Assembly (NCBI GenBank): GCA_008973525.1
Contig: WACJ01000104.1
Span: forward strand, 1,025,618-1,089,617
Origin: Stenopsyche tienmushanensis
Taxonomy: Eukaryota; Arthropoda; Insecta; Trichoptera; Stenopsychidae
DNA length: 64,000 nt
Reading direction: 5' to 3'
Positions 48,169 through 58,751 of the stretch are shown here, in pieces (position 1 is the stretch's first letter; every line of letters starts with the position of its first letter). A program made the translations under genes and the position numbers. The notes beneath the pieces are model-generated. The model saw only the letters and a list, made by a program, of their open reading frames with translations. It had not been told where the DNA came from and ran no database searches.

Positions 48169-48496
48169 CACTTGGGTCTGTTTTTATGCGATATTGAAGT
48201 TTTGCGGTTTTCAAAAATAATAGAAATGATCCCTCATTTTTCTATTGAGAACAAACCTTTTTTTATGCGAATGCGCATAAAAAAAACCAACTAAAACTAG
48301 TCAATCTGTTTATTGTACATGACTCAAATTCTGAACAAATCACGAACTGCATAAAAAAAATTTGGTTTATTTTCGCAAAGTTTTTTTATGCGATTTTTGC
48401 TACATTTCATCACGTTGATTAGATCAAGTCTTTTTTATGCGTTTTTTTGTTGATATACGACTCTCCGTGGAAATCGCATAAAAACAGATCCAAGTG
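48169..48496. mobile_element. MITE, family 1 (CACTTGGGTCTG), copy 3
   Basis: The left end is CACTTGGGTCTGTTTTTATG and the right end CATAAAAACAGATCCAAGTG. TA flanks lie at 48167-48168 and 48497-48498. It is 328 bp, close in size to copy 1, and non-coding. Confidence 0.85.
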
Positions 48497-48619
48497 TATA
48501 TAACAATATATACATATAATACAAAATTGAGGATTGACATCCCCATAATTGTTGTAAGTCGATTTAGTTAAGAAGACAATATTTTTATCAGTGCCAGATT
48601 AACTCCTTCCACTTTTCGG

Positions 48620-48730
48620 CATCGCCGCGGCTCGAAAACTAAACGAACCCGCATGCGAGCTCCGATGTTTTGTAGAACACGTAGAAGCGGGGAGCGGCCC
48701 AGGCATTCTGCCCTGAAAGTGCTCCCAATC
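48620..48730 (+). mobile_element. LTR fragment
   Basis: ACGTAGAAGCGGGGAGCGGC and CAGGCATTCTGCCCTG resemble the 3' third of the LTR at 5040-5100. It is degraded. Confidence 0.4.
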
Positions 48731-50569
48731 CATGTTACTCATGATTATAATTAATTATCGTAATTGGAATAAGTATATAAATTAATATATATAATATATA
48801 TAATACATAAAACATCTCACAAGGTTGTCATCGGCCCAAACGAGTTAATGTATTAAAATGTATTGATTTTTACGGCTAGATATGAGGAGTACATTCCCTT
48901 ATAGATTTATACGCACATCCATGTATTCCAGACATATTCACATTACGTCTGCATCATTTTTTTCCATTTGGGAGGGCGACTTTTATTTATGGTCCAGTGT
49001 ATTGTATCGATTGTCAAAGCACGGATTCTCTCCTGAAGCGTGCTCCCTTGCCCAAACTTTCTTATCTATTAAAAAGATATTCGCCTCATCCCGGATGGTA
49101 TTTACCCTTCCGAGGATAACTCCATCGAAAAAAAGAAAACCAATGAAAATTTCGCTCCGGCGAGTCCGCAGGAAATGGAGAACCCCATTTTTGTGGCAGA
49201 AATAGGCACCCCTCGACTCTCCAATACTGGGACAAATTGGCGACGTCCACGCGCGAGTATGTAACGTGTTTCGGATTAAGGGATTTTCAATGGCCGAAAA
49301 CCGGGATTGTTTCTCCATCATTCTCAGTGGAATAACATGAAAGTATCCGCGGATAATTCCATAATAGGATTACCGTCCTTTCATTTCATTTTTGTCATAG
49401 ACCTTCTGTTTTGGAGACCACTTTTCAATGTTTATCCTTCGAAAACTGCTCTTATATCCCGCCGGCTTAGGGATGAAAGGCAATTACATTCTGTAAAGTC
49501 TTTGTTATCATGTTCCAATTTAAATCGTCTTATATCAATTTACGGGTAGCACTTAATGTGAGCTATTTAAAATTGGGTATTTTAGCGTACGGCACCGGTT
49601 CTGTTTAATGCGTCCATTGAAGCAACACACATTACGATGCGAACAAACTTCGTTGAATATACAGCATTGAAAATGTCGGATACACATTTATTTTAAACTT
49701 GTCGCATTAGTTTTTTTTGCAGAGGTAATAAACCGATTTCACGATGCGTAATGGAAAGCACATTTTTATGTCCATTGTTGCGGCTCTATATATTTTTTGG
49801 CCTTTTCGTATCATCAGCTATGATGACCAGAAAAACCGTAAGAATTTTGTTGCTTTGTGCGGAATATTTATACGTTTCGTTATTGAATGAGTCGTAAATA
49901 GCGCGGAATGGGAAGAATGTGTAGTACTGCAATAAAAATACAATAAAGAACGACGCAGGGATGTGTATAAAAATGTATTGGAAATTCCATGTTATAAATT
50001 ATGGACCTGGAAAAAAATACACGAGGATTACAGGTTGAAATTAAAAAATGTCTGAGCGTTTTGTGCCCGTCAATAATTTCGATATGAAATTTTGGGCGAA
50101 GGATTGCCCCTAAATTCCGTATGTATATTTGGCTTATTTCTGTGTCATGTATCTGAAAGTCTCGGTGGACTGAAATACAGAATCATTTTAAACTTATCAG
50201 AAAAATTAATAAGACGAATACTTGGATACCAACAAACGATTGTGAATCCTTTTTGTTAAGACAGAAAATCCATCAAAATGTAATTGTGTGAATTAAAATG
50301 GATAGCTTATGCAAAAAACTGCAAATCTGCCGAGATTAGAAGGCGAAAGTGTAGGAAATAAAAAGAAAGAGTCGACCGAAAGTCTTGGACGCCGAATGAC
50401 GTGCTCTTTCCATCGGCATCGCAGTTGGGTAAATATAAAATAGACATGGGGGATCCTCCTTCAATCGCAAAAGTGCACAATAATACGCAAAATTGAATTT
50501 ATTTTCCATGTTTGCGAGTTTGAAAGTTTTTTTCTGCATATTTTTCAAAGTGTAGATATTTAGGAATGT

Positions 50570-50840
50570 ATTTTTCAAAGAAATTCCAATTATTTATGGT
50601 GTTATAACTATTTAAATGACGCGGGAATTTAGCCTTAAACAAAAATTAAACTGAAAAATAAGACCAAAAATATACTTTTTTTTTAAAACAGTCGCCATTT
50701 TGTGAAAATATTTTTTTTCCTTTAAGCCATATATTTAGTAGTTAAGAATATTTTTTATTTCGGGTTGGAATCGTGTCATTTATTTTACCCCTCACACTTT
50801 ACCAGCCTGTAACTTTTTTAATTTAATTCTTTTTATTTTA
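50570..50840. repeat. Repeat family with GTTATAACTATTT core, copy 3
   Basis: ATTCCAATTATTTATGGTGT, TATAACTATTTAAATGACGC and AAACAGTCGCCATTTTGTGA match the copies at 22095 and 25440. Termini are not visible. Confidence 0.5.
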
Positions 50841-51020
50841 TTCAGGATATTCTGAAAATGTTAATAAATATCTGGTAAAAAAATGTTAATTAAAAATATA
50901 TTTTGTTTCTTTTTTATCGGACTTATATTAAAAAAAAAACATACAAAATTTGTATCTCTAGATTAGAATACCCCTTTAAACTAAATAGTTTCGCTCGCAA
51001 CCATATACTACGAGCCATCT

Positions 51021-51251
51021 TTACGTATTAACCGCCGTGCGGCTTCCGCGATCATATAAATCATAAAAGGTCACAATAAATGCCCTGTGTTCGGCTTGGT
51101 GTCCAACCGGTCCACTTTTCAGACCGCTGAAACTTCGAATTAGCGCCTGGCGATCGAACGTCTTGCCGAATATGTCCACAGAACATGGTTGATGGTGAAT
51201 ATGGAACATGGTGATCCCCGAATGGACAATCCCTACGTCTGGCTTATCCAT
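51021..51251 (-). mobile_element. R1-like LINE C-terminal fragment
   Basis: The minus frame contains TFDRQALIRSFSGLKSGPVG, matching REALIRRVSGPKGGPVG. It lies about 600 bp downstream (in transcript sense) of the IS4 exon. Confidence 0.55.
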
Positions 51252-51863
51252 AACAAAGTATGATTAATAAAATATGCCAAGAAACAGCGTTTTTGAGTTA
51301 TTTAATTTTAATAAAATTATAATAAAATACTAATAAAAATTGTACCCTTGTTTCTATTAATGCCACCCTCTTTCAGCTCAAAAAATCCAAGAGAAAATTC
51401 CAAATCCAAAAGCATACCTCAAAAAATATTTGCGACCAGAGCACGTAACCCCATTACTTTTGACTTAAAATATGCGATGAAAACACATAAAAAAATATTT
51501 TCCGATGGAAAATATCTCAGTGTCCCTGATTACTTTCTAGAAACCCATACAGAAGATAATGTTCTATTCGACGTTGTAAGAGAAAATTGAAGACTTGCTC
51601 GAAAATATCATCTCCTCTCATCTTGACAAACGGCTTCGTCTCGACGTACCGAGATATGATCTGCCTTATCCGATACATCTCTCCGGGTATTTCATTTTTC
51701 TCCCCCGACCTTTCCATATTTTAATATTACGATAAATCTCGAGATGCTTTAGAATATCGGTGATCGATGCCACCGATGCGAAAAGTGCGGATGTCTTTCG
51801 AATGACTTATCAACGTCGGAATAACGTATGAAAATTGTGGAAAAAATGTGCCAAAATACTCAC

Positions 51864-51961
51864 TTGGAATTCTGTTGATGGCTCTCAGTGGTCGAAGAAC
51901 CCTGATGGTGCGGATCGCCGATAAGTTCATGTTCTCGACGTTTAAACAATACTCCAATGCT
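51864..51961 (-). CDS. Ca-alpha1T: T-type calcium channel alpha-1, exon encoding IS4 voltage sensor
   Basis: The first base completes the split glycine codon. The exon then encodes 32 residues, [12 protein letters not shown] followed by the S4 voltage sensor [20 protein letters not shown], and ends with the first base of a serine codon. Arginines recur every third residue ([12 protein letters not shown]), then NR, which is the canonical positively charged helix that moves with membrane potential. The acceptor is TATAG and the donor GTGAGT. The choice of AG at 51962-51963 over the overlapping AG one step downstream is fixed by reading frame. The family reads [17 protein letters not shown], which continues exactly in the next exon despite a 16.6-kb intron. 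All sensor arginines expected for this segment are present. Confidence 0.95.
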
Positions 51962-53728
51962 CTATAACAACAAAATAATGATTAAATATGCTTGAATATT
52001 TCATTAAAACTTTGCATTTCAAAGAAAATTTAGGGTCTGGCAGCCATATGCAGCATTAGATTTGAATACACTGATGAACTGCTTATCGTTGTTTGTGAAA
52101 TTATCGAAGATTGCCAACAGCGTCGTTAATGACGTCACAATGTCTGAATATAAACGATTGCTGTGCGCCTTTTTTGGTAGCGCGGTTTCCGTGTCACATA
52201 TTTTTTTTTAAAGATAGCTCCACCCAATTCCCCGTGATCTGTTCCCATAGGTAGCACATTTAACAGGTCTATTTTAACAACTCCTCGATGTTCCTTCTTC
52301 ACTGAGGCTCAAAGATCAACTTGTCAGCAGAAGCTGTACACATTCATTGATACTGATTGCTCAGCTCGCCCTTTGCATTTATAATCGGAATACACTGTCA
52401 TAAGTATTATCATGAATTTAAGCCACTCATAGTTCATTATATGATTAAATTTCATCATTTTCTGTCTGTCGTGTGTATTTACATCAAATTGGAATTCAAT
52501 ATTTTTTCTAACTACACTTTAATTTATTTCAAGATTGTTCGGCAGTCTTTGAATACATTTTCATACATTTTTATACGGCAAAGCCCGCCGGACAGTAAAT
52601 TTTTCATCGTACCCACCTGTCTTACAACGGGAATGCAAATCCTATTCCCGGAACGGCCCTTTTTCTTTGGCCATTTTTATTTGTTCATTCGGCGGATCCT
52701 CGATTCTCACTTTATGACCGCCCCGCACAAATATAAACTATTAATCATTCAGTGAGGTTTATATAGGAGTGAAAGCTCCTCTTTGAATATTGTACCACAG
52801 GAATCTGCGAGGCGTATATAACTCCAGTTGATTTTGCGTAATCCAGAAATTCGATAATTAATAAGTAATTCAGTGTATAACGACGTTACTGAGGAAAGAC
52901 TAATTGTAAGATTATTTCTCCAGGGATGACAGATTATATCCGACCTTGCGCAACCATCTTCTCCATTTTTGATTAGCTTCCATCTTAGTTGTAATTATTA
53001 TCTTATTCCGGGTAAATCAATCCGTAACATATCCGCTTTGTTGCCTTATAATATATTTAAGGCATGCTTGAAAGATAAAAATCTCACTGTTAAAATACAG
53101 TGAGAATGAATGTTAAATTTTAGGGAAAGGCATTGGACGAAACGATGCAAAAATTCGGATTTATTGCTGAGAAATATCGTCAAACACTCGATTGAAATAT
53201 TCTCACGACGCTGTTTTTGATTCATTGTGAGCAAACGCGGCACCCATCATGCGCACAGCTTTCTCATGTTAAAGTTTTAAGTCTATCTGATAGCTCGCAT
53301 ACTTTGACGGTCTCCAATGCCATTGTGTATTTCTGGTACCATTTCTGGCGTGTTCATTTCATTTGATCGTTCACTGCGATGTTCGTCTTGGCAGCTCGTA
53401 CGTCCTCGTTTAAACTCCGCTACCAAATATTTTACTGTTTGAAATAAAGGCGCAGACTCTGGGATTCTTTTTTCTGGGAGTTCTGGAACTATCCTTGTAC
53501 ATTCAATCACTCCGCATTGAAATTTATATAAATTTTCGTAGCAATGTAATTCATTAGCGTAATTAATATAAGTTGAATCAATTAATTTCAATGAATGGCG
53601 AATTTAAAATGGAAAAGCAAAATTCGCAGAGCGACGATGATATTTATTCATTTTAAAAAAACCCTTTGATAAATAAATCTAGACATTTATTGGAGGGCGG
53701 AAAAAAAATTGGACTTAAATAAACTCAC
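51962..53728 (-). other. Intron between IS2-IS3 and IS4 exons (1.8 kb)
   Basis: This intron has GT-AG ends. A mariner remnant occupies 53110-53480. An open frame at 52357-52755 on the plus strand (132 codons) is hydrophobic and AT-driven, with no family match. Nothing else is recognised. Confidence 0.85.
53110..53480 (-). mobile_element. Mariner transposase remnant
   Basis: Minus frames read TVKYLVAEFKRGRTSCQDEH and EMNTPEMVPEIHN, then after a frameshift PRLLTMNQKQRRENISIECL and SNKSEFLHRF. It is the same lineage as 12190 and 44930. It sits about 250 bp from the IS2 exon and is inactive. Confidence 0.8.
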
Positions 53729-53862
53729 CCCGCCACGACGATGAAAAAGTCCAGTCTGTTCCAGGAATCGGCCAGGTACGTAGATTTGCCATACACGCCC
53801 ATGGCGACCATTTTAATTGTCATCTCCAAGGAGAAGAAGGCGAATATGAAATCGTCGAACAT
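53729..53862 (-). CDS. Ca-alpha1T: T-type calcium channel alpha-1, exon encoding IS2-IS3
   Basis: The exon encodes 44 residues plus two bases of a glycine codon. It begins [20 protein letters not shown] (segment IS2), passes through a short loop, and ends with [13 protein letters not shown], the start of IS3. Both blocks match the Cav3 family (human: FDDFIFAFF..., [12 protein letters not shown]). The acceptor is a strong T-rich tract ending in CAG directly before the ATG codon. That ATG is internal, not a start, because the preceding exon ends on a complete codon in the same frame. The donor is GTGAGT. Length and phase agree with both neighbours, and no frameshift or stop is present. IS2 acidic residues and IS3 aspartate are the usual gating-charge partners of the S4 arginines in this superfamily. 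Confidence 0.95.
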
Positions 53863-54107
53863 CTGACAAAAAAAAAACGACAAAAATCAATAACATCTTC
53901 ATCTCCAAAGACCCGATCATCAACAGCGGACCTTCTATTTATAAATAAAATTACTTAAGAAATGTGTACATTAGGAGTTTATCCCGGGAGGAAATGAAAG
54001 AATAACAACGTCTCTGTCGATCGTGTAAGCCAAATATGCTAAAAGGATTTGACGTCATCGAGTATTAAAACTTGCGTCATAAAATATTTTAATCATGTCT
54101 ACATTAC
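53863..54107 (-). other. Short intron between IS1 and IS2 exons (245 bp)
   Basis: The donor is GTAATG, and the acceptor is a T-run followed by GTCAG. It is the only compact intron in this part of the gene and is free of recognisable repeats. Confidence 0.9.
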
Positions 54108-54219
54108 CTGGAGGATCTTGCAACGGTTCGTGAGGCACTGGTCGTCCACGCAGGGCTGGTACATTCCAAGGGTGACACAGTTCAGCAAGATGACCAGCAT
54201 GGACACTCTCTCGAACCAT
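54108..54219 (-). CDS. Ca-alpha1T: T-type calcium channel alpha-1, exon encoding IS1 (first visible exon)
   Basis: This exon encodes 37 residues beginning [20 protein letters not shown], the first transmembrane segment of domain I of a Cav3 channel, followed by a cysteine-containing extracellular stretch ending NRCKILQ. Cav3 channels carry low-voltage-activated calcium current in the plasma membrane. The exon starts with a single A that completes a proline codon (the family reads NP-WFER), and it ends on a full codon at a GTAATG donor. The upstream acceptor is unusual: there is no nearby AG, but an exact TTCCTTAAC branch site (54232-54240) sits 12 nt before a terminal AC (54220-54221), so I call a U12-type AT-AC intron. 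Reading through to the AG at 54251-54252 would add residues absent from relatives. The 245-bp intron leads to the next exon. The N-terminal exons are not in the window. Confidence 0.93.
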
Positions 54220-54240
54220 GTATATATGATGGTTAAGGAA
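54220..54240 (-). promoter_or_regulatory. U12-type branch site and AC splice acceptor
   Basis: The minus strand has TTCCTTAAC (54240-54232), identical to the U12 branch-site consensus, then 12 nt ending in AC at 54221-54220. There is no polypyrimidine tract. The exon that follows joins in the frame expected for NP-WFER. Confidence 0.8.
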
Positions 54241-54297
54241 ATATTTTTTACTGGTACACAGGATAAAAATATGAATAAATTTAATACAATATTAAAG

Positions 54298-54545
54298 CAA
54301 CTAAGCAGCGCTAACCCACGGGTTCGTTTTTCTTTCGGATCATGTATAGCCGGACGAATGGATGGGAGAATTAGACGGCCGTCGGACAAAAATACTGTCT
54401 TCTTTAGGTGACTTTTTATTCAGCACGAGAGAGAGAGATCTGGCTGCGAGAAGGACGTCCTCCCACAGCTAAGGCTAACCGATGACTCTCCCAGACTCCC
54501 GCTTTATGCGTGTCACCACCCAACCAGCAATGTTGCACGCGATAT
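54298..54545 (-). mobile_element. LTR fragment close to the IS1 exon, minus strand
   Basis: GAGATCTGGCTGCGAGAAGG, ACGTCCTCCCACAGCTAAGG and CACCCAACCAGCAATGTTGC are reversed LTR blocks. The near edge is about 80 bp from the exon and about 60 bp from the U12 branch site. The LTR 5' part is missing. Confidence 0.65.
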
Positions 54546-55894
54546 TTAGATGTGCAAAAAAATTGTCAGCTATCGTTCACTGTATTACATTTAATTGCCA
54601 AAAATTATTCCACACTTATATGCAAGAAGAGCTCCTAAGTTTTTGTACTTCTGAGACCCATTGAAAATTATATTATCAAAAGACTCAACTGTGAGTCTCC
54701 CGCCGCAAAAGTGTTAAGATGCACAGGCATGCATATTGGATGTATTTTTAATAAAATTAAATTAAGCCAAAAGAACCAATTTGAATTACGAATTTATATT
54801 TCATGTAAAGCATTGAATGTCTTTAAGGTATTCATATTGGAATTAAGAAGATTTAAGAAAGAAAATATTTAATATGGAATAAAATAAGCTTTGGCTTTAA
54901 AAATCTAATTTATCTTCAGTATTAGATTAAAAGTTTCTTCAATAGTTGTATAAATAAAGAAATGCAACCCTAGAGATATGATGACAAAAAGATGAAAAAT
55001 ATTACTAAAGTCTCAGGGGTTGAACTACGTCTTAAAATATATTTTCTGCTCGAAGCAAGTTAACCCTTGTTACGAGTAAAATGATAGTGGGGATCAAATT
55101 GAAATTTTAATAGGAGAAACTTATTTATGGAATATTTTATACCGTGGAATAAATTGAAATTCCACCGAGTGGCAAAAAAGACACGCTAATCCCGAGAAAA
55201 CAATATTTTTCATTGCCATTATTCGGCGGCCCGTTGAAACAATTCCAGTTTTGAAAACGGAATAACTCAATTGTCGCAGAGGACGGCGAGAGGGGTCAGA
55301 AATTCCCGATTCCAATCCCGAGATGTAATTACGAGCCGACGTGGAACAACGCAACTCTATTAATAATTAATGAGATCCGACAAATAAAAAAAAGTACTCG
55401 AGGGGTGGCTCTGCCAAGTTATAATTTTTCGCAGTTTAGTACAATTTATAATACCTCTTTCGAGTTTGTATGTCTCATTAAAGTCAACCGAGGGTTTACG
55501 ACCCGGGCAAGAGACCCCCTCCCCGTCCAAGACCGGGGAGAAAAGTTTATCCATAATCTTTTTAAATCTCTTAACTACAGATGTCATAGTAAATCCGAGA
55601 AGAAAGCGGGGGTGGTCCGCTTTAAATGCGGATTAAATATGTTCTTGTTATTTGGGGTTGTAAAATTTCTTCGACATGATGTCAAAATACATTCGGGAGC
55701 ACTTTTACGAGGGTAATCTCAGAAATATCTGACCTAACGATGACACTATAAAATAATTGAAAAAAGAATCGCTGTTGATTGTCTACCCTTTTTGGAAATA
55801 TTCAATAAAAATAACCTATGTGCATCCCAAAAACACAGACATCATGATCTTGCCTGCAGATAGAACTGCCTTCGATTTTCCCTTTTCAGTCCAT

Positions 55895-56110
55895 TGTTTC
55901 GACTGTTCGAATGTTCTGTAGACATGTTAGGGCATGGCGTTCAATTGCGAGGCGCTTATTTGTCGTGTCAGCGGTCCAAAAGGCGGACCGGTTGGACACA
56001 CAGACCTTGTGACCACTCTCTTCTCTTTTAGAAGGGCTTTTTGTGGAATTTTAGCGATAAATTTGTACTCTAGAGACTAATTAACATAGGTGGTCCATTC
56101 CAAACGAGGT
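55895..56110 (+). mobile_element. R1-like LINE C-terminal fragment
   Basis: Frame fragments read EALICRVSGPKGGPVGHTDL and FRRAFCGIL, ending at a stop near 56070. It is the same family as 44630-44836. Confidence 0.6.
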
Positions 56111-57199
56111 CGCAAATGAGACTAAACTATTTCTTTCCACTCATAAACCTACTACCATTTGAATCTTATCTTTATAATATAGGTACTTTCTACCATGGTG
56201 TTGTTTTTTAAACAGGAACCACCATTTACGTCAGGTCGGGTACTTTCAGGGCTACCCTCGTATCTCATGATAGATCAATAATAGTTTTTCAGCTGACAAG
56301 TCAAATTAAATGCCATAATGCAGACGACAAACAATACTAATTATGTTCGAACCTCACTAATGCTAAGATAAATATGTTCAAGGCTTATTACTCACTGATT
56401 CAATGTTGACACTCTCAAAAAAAAAAGAAGCCCGATCAGCAAAAAAATATTCCATCTCTTGTGATGCCTTTGAAGGAATTTTACAAAGCTCCAATTATCG
56501 GCATTTTAAAAATCGCCATTAAAATATTTATTATTTACGTTCGTCGGCGGCGGGGGAGGAAGGCTCCCTTCATTACAAAGAGTGCCGCGGGCTGTCAATA
56601 TTTAGGGGAAAAAAATCTGCCTTTGTATGGAAAGGGAAAAATGGAATATTTTCACAATGCTTTCAAGTTGACAGGTCTTTGTGTCTCGAGTTTTAACATG
56701 AGGAATGCCTCCAAACGGACCGGTTGCGTATCTCTATCTGGAAATATGCGAGCAAACGCTCCATTTTCGATTCAAATATAAACATTTGCACGCTTGGGGA
56801 GAGATCAATCGCAGAAAAAAAATCGGTCTCTTCTGACACCTTGGCGTCGAGCACTGTTTGATAGTTTGGCGCGAAAGGTTGCATTTATAAGTTTGTGAAT
56901 TTGATTCATTTCATTGACTTCAATGAAGTTACTGTAATGATGAAATTGTGTGTCTGTCTATTGTTTATCGCACGAGTTCCCGTAAGAACGCTATGCTACC
57001 ACAATAGTGAGCTATCAAATTTTTCGGTATTAGTGAACTATTAGTTAATGCTTCGCAGGTAATAAGTATTGGATGAAACAAGTCATGGTACTTCTTTCTA
57101 ATAGGTGAAAAAATGTTGAGGGGGGAGGGTAGAGAGTAGACCAGAGAGAGCTTCTTTTTATTGTCCTTGATTTGGTCTTACCGTGCTCGTGGGGGATCT

Positions 57200-57560
57200 C
57201 AAGAACCGCACATCACACGAAAAGAAACTGAAAGAAACTTGGCAACAGAGATTGGACCAGTCCAATAAAGGAAGACGGATCCATCGACTTATACCGGTCG
57301 TAAATTGGCGGAGGGGCCAGAAATAAGCACTGACAGGAAATTTCTGTTTCGGAGCCTATTTAAAACGGATAGTCAAAAAGTACAAACTGTCAAGCGGAGA
57401 TTGACGATACGAAACACACCATCAACTATTGTGTGGATGTCCCAAAAAGACGCGCCGAAATAAGCACTTGGAGTAGCTGAACTCAAAGCAGAGAACATGA
57501 TCCACAGCATGATGATGAGCAAAGAGAACTGGGACTTATAGCGGGAATGCTTGAGATCAG
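57200..57560 (+). mobile_element. Degenerate R1-like LINE C-terminal region
   Basis: AGATTGGACCAGTCCA, CATCGACTTATACCGG, GTCAAGCGGAGATTGACGA and AACATGATCCACAGCATGAT follow the order of the copy at 19350-19680 with many indels. An LTR at 57601 lies just downstream. Confidence 0.6.
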
Positions 57561-57600
57561 ACAGATAGACTTAATGGTATAATTGGAGTCTTTAAGAGTC

Positions 57601-57893
57601 TGTAGCGTGGGTGATTTACCATCTTTTGCACTTTCATACCAACCGATCGCTTCTTGCGCGTGCATCGTTGCCGGTTGGGTAGTGACGCACAGGAGGTGGG
57701 AGACGGAAGAGTCGTCGGTTAGCCTTTACTGCGGGAGGTTATCCCTCCTGCTACCAGATTTCTATCTCTCGTGTGGAATAAATAGTTATTTAGAGAAGAG
57801 GGTCTTTCTATTCGACGCCCGTCTATTCCCATCCATTTGTCCAGCAACATCACGAGAATTTGCCTTTTAGAGCGCCTCCACCTCAGCGTTACA
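57601..57893 (+). mobile_element. Solo LTR with 4-bp target duplication
   Basis: This 293-bp LTR begins TGTAGCGTGGGTGATTTACC and ends CCTCAGCGTTACA. It is flanked by AGTC on both sides (57597-57600 and 57894-57897). The duplication proves integrase-type insertion followed by LTR-LTR recombination and fixes the family ends. The middle is partly deleted compared with 39985-40436. Confidence 0.85.
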
Positions 57894-58230
57894 AGTCCAT
57901 GCCCCGCGCTGCTGTGCAGTCTGTTCCGGGTGCCCTCGGACTAGCCACACAGGAATGTCTTCCATCACTATGTTGATTCCAAGTGCTCATTCCTTTCACT
58001 CCGCGCCTTTCAAAGAAAGACGAGGTTCCACGGGAAGATCGATTTCTACGTGCACTCGAAGGTGCGATGATGGATGAAGGAAGAGGTTACGCTAAAACGT
58101 TACTACTAGGCTAGGTCACTGCTACCTTGAGTCCAACCTCAGCTTGAAGCGGGCTGTAGCAGATGACGTACTGCAGGGACTTCTCTTTCTTCATGGTGCT
58201 TCTACTCTATGTCATTATCCTAGTGGTTTT
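57894..58230 (+). mobile_element. R1-like LINE-associated fragment
   Basis: GCGCTGCTGTGCAGTCTGTT then CCGGGT, plus TGAGTCCAACCTCAGCTTGA and CAGATGACGTACTGCAGGG, recur in 18805-19000 and 60870-61180. It is non-coding and continues the LINE remnant interrupted by the solo LTR. Confidence 0.5.
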
Positions 58231-58459
58231 GACTGTTACCCACAGGCGTAGGGTTGACTTTGGCGGCAATAGGTGGAGAATGTTAGGCAGTGAAATAGAG
58301 CGACGCTCCTTGAATCAATGTGATAAAACATGCTATGGAGTCAGTGATAGTCTATCGACTGACACTACTTTAGAATCCACTTACCGCAGGGTGTGATTTT
58401 TTTTATTCACACCTAGATTGATGGAAGTATATGGTCTTAGTGACATGTTATGGTGGAGA

Positions 58460-58751
58460 ACGGATACTAAAATTAGTATCCGTCTAAGGCATATTTGGCT
58501 CGGAAACTATGGTAGAAGGCCTTGAACGCTGAAAAGGCACCGCGGCTGGCCACCAAGTTCCTGTGGCCAAGAGGTCCAAATTCCCAATCGGCAATTGCCG
58601 CGCTTCTAGCCCACCTTTTGGTGGTAATATGATCCGTAAGAATTCCATCTGCTTCCTCAGCTGATAGAGTGTAGTTACCAACTTTAATTATTCTACGTGC
58701 TTTTTTAAGGTGTCGTATTGTCTTTATTTGCAGTTTTAGGTTTAGTGGCAT
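58460..58751 (-). mobile_element. R1-like LINE 3'-terminal fragment with end hairpin, minus strand
   Basis: The minus frame ends FGPLGHRNLVASRGAFSAFK, AFYHSFRAKYALDGY and a stop. The stop lies in the hairpin ACGGATACTAA/TTAGTATCCGT (58460-58483). The preceding KLQIKTIRHLKKARRIIKVG has no counterpart in the 11855 copy and may be from another part of the element. Confidence 0.65.

Larger units (their letters stand above)
35229..51863 (-). other. Intron between IS4 and IS5 exons (16.6 kb)
   Basis: This intron has GT-AG ends and many mobile-element remnants, listed separately. I see nothing recognisable in 35229-36100, 37900-38880, 39055-39980, 41100-41875, 42920-44620, 46320-47200, 48740-50560 and 51255-51863, apart from GC-richer, low-repeat islands (43440-44460, 48880-49960). 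An open frame at 51348-51590 near the IS4 exon has no family match. Confidence 0.8.

Noticed and set aside
52357..52755. 132-codon hydrophobic frame
   Set aside because: It is AT-driven, has no family match and lies in an intron of the opposite-strand gene; chance is the best explanation.
929..54219. Assignment to NALCN, Nav or Cav1/Cav2
   Set aside because: SCVNWNQYYTNC, NPFQGTISFDNIG and the gating-brake helices are specific to Cav3.
54250..54389. AG at 54251-54252 as acceptor for the IS1 exon
   Set aside because: It would insert about a dozen residues (including [11 protein letters not shown]) before WFER that are absent from the family, and it lacks a pyrimidine tract. The AC with a U12 branch site gives the conserved NP-WFER frame.
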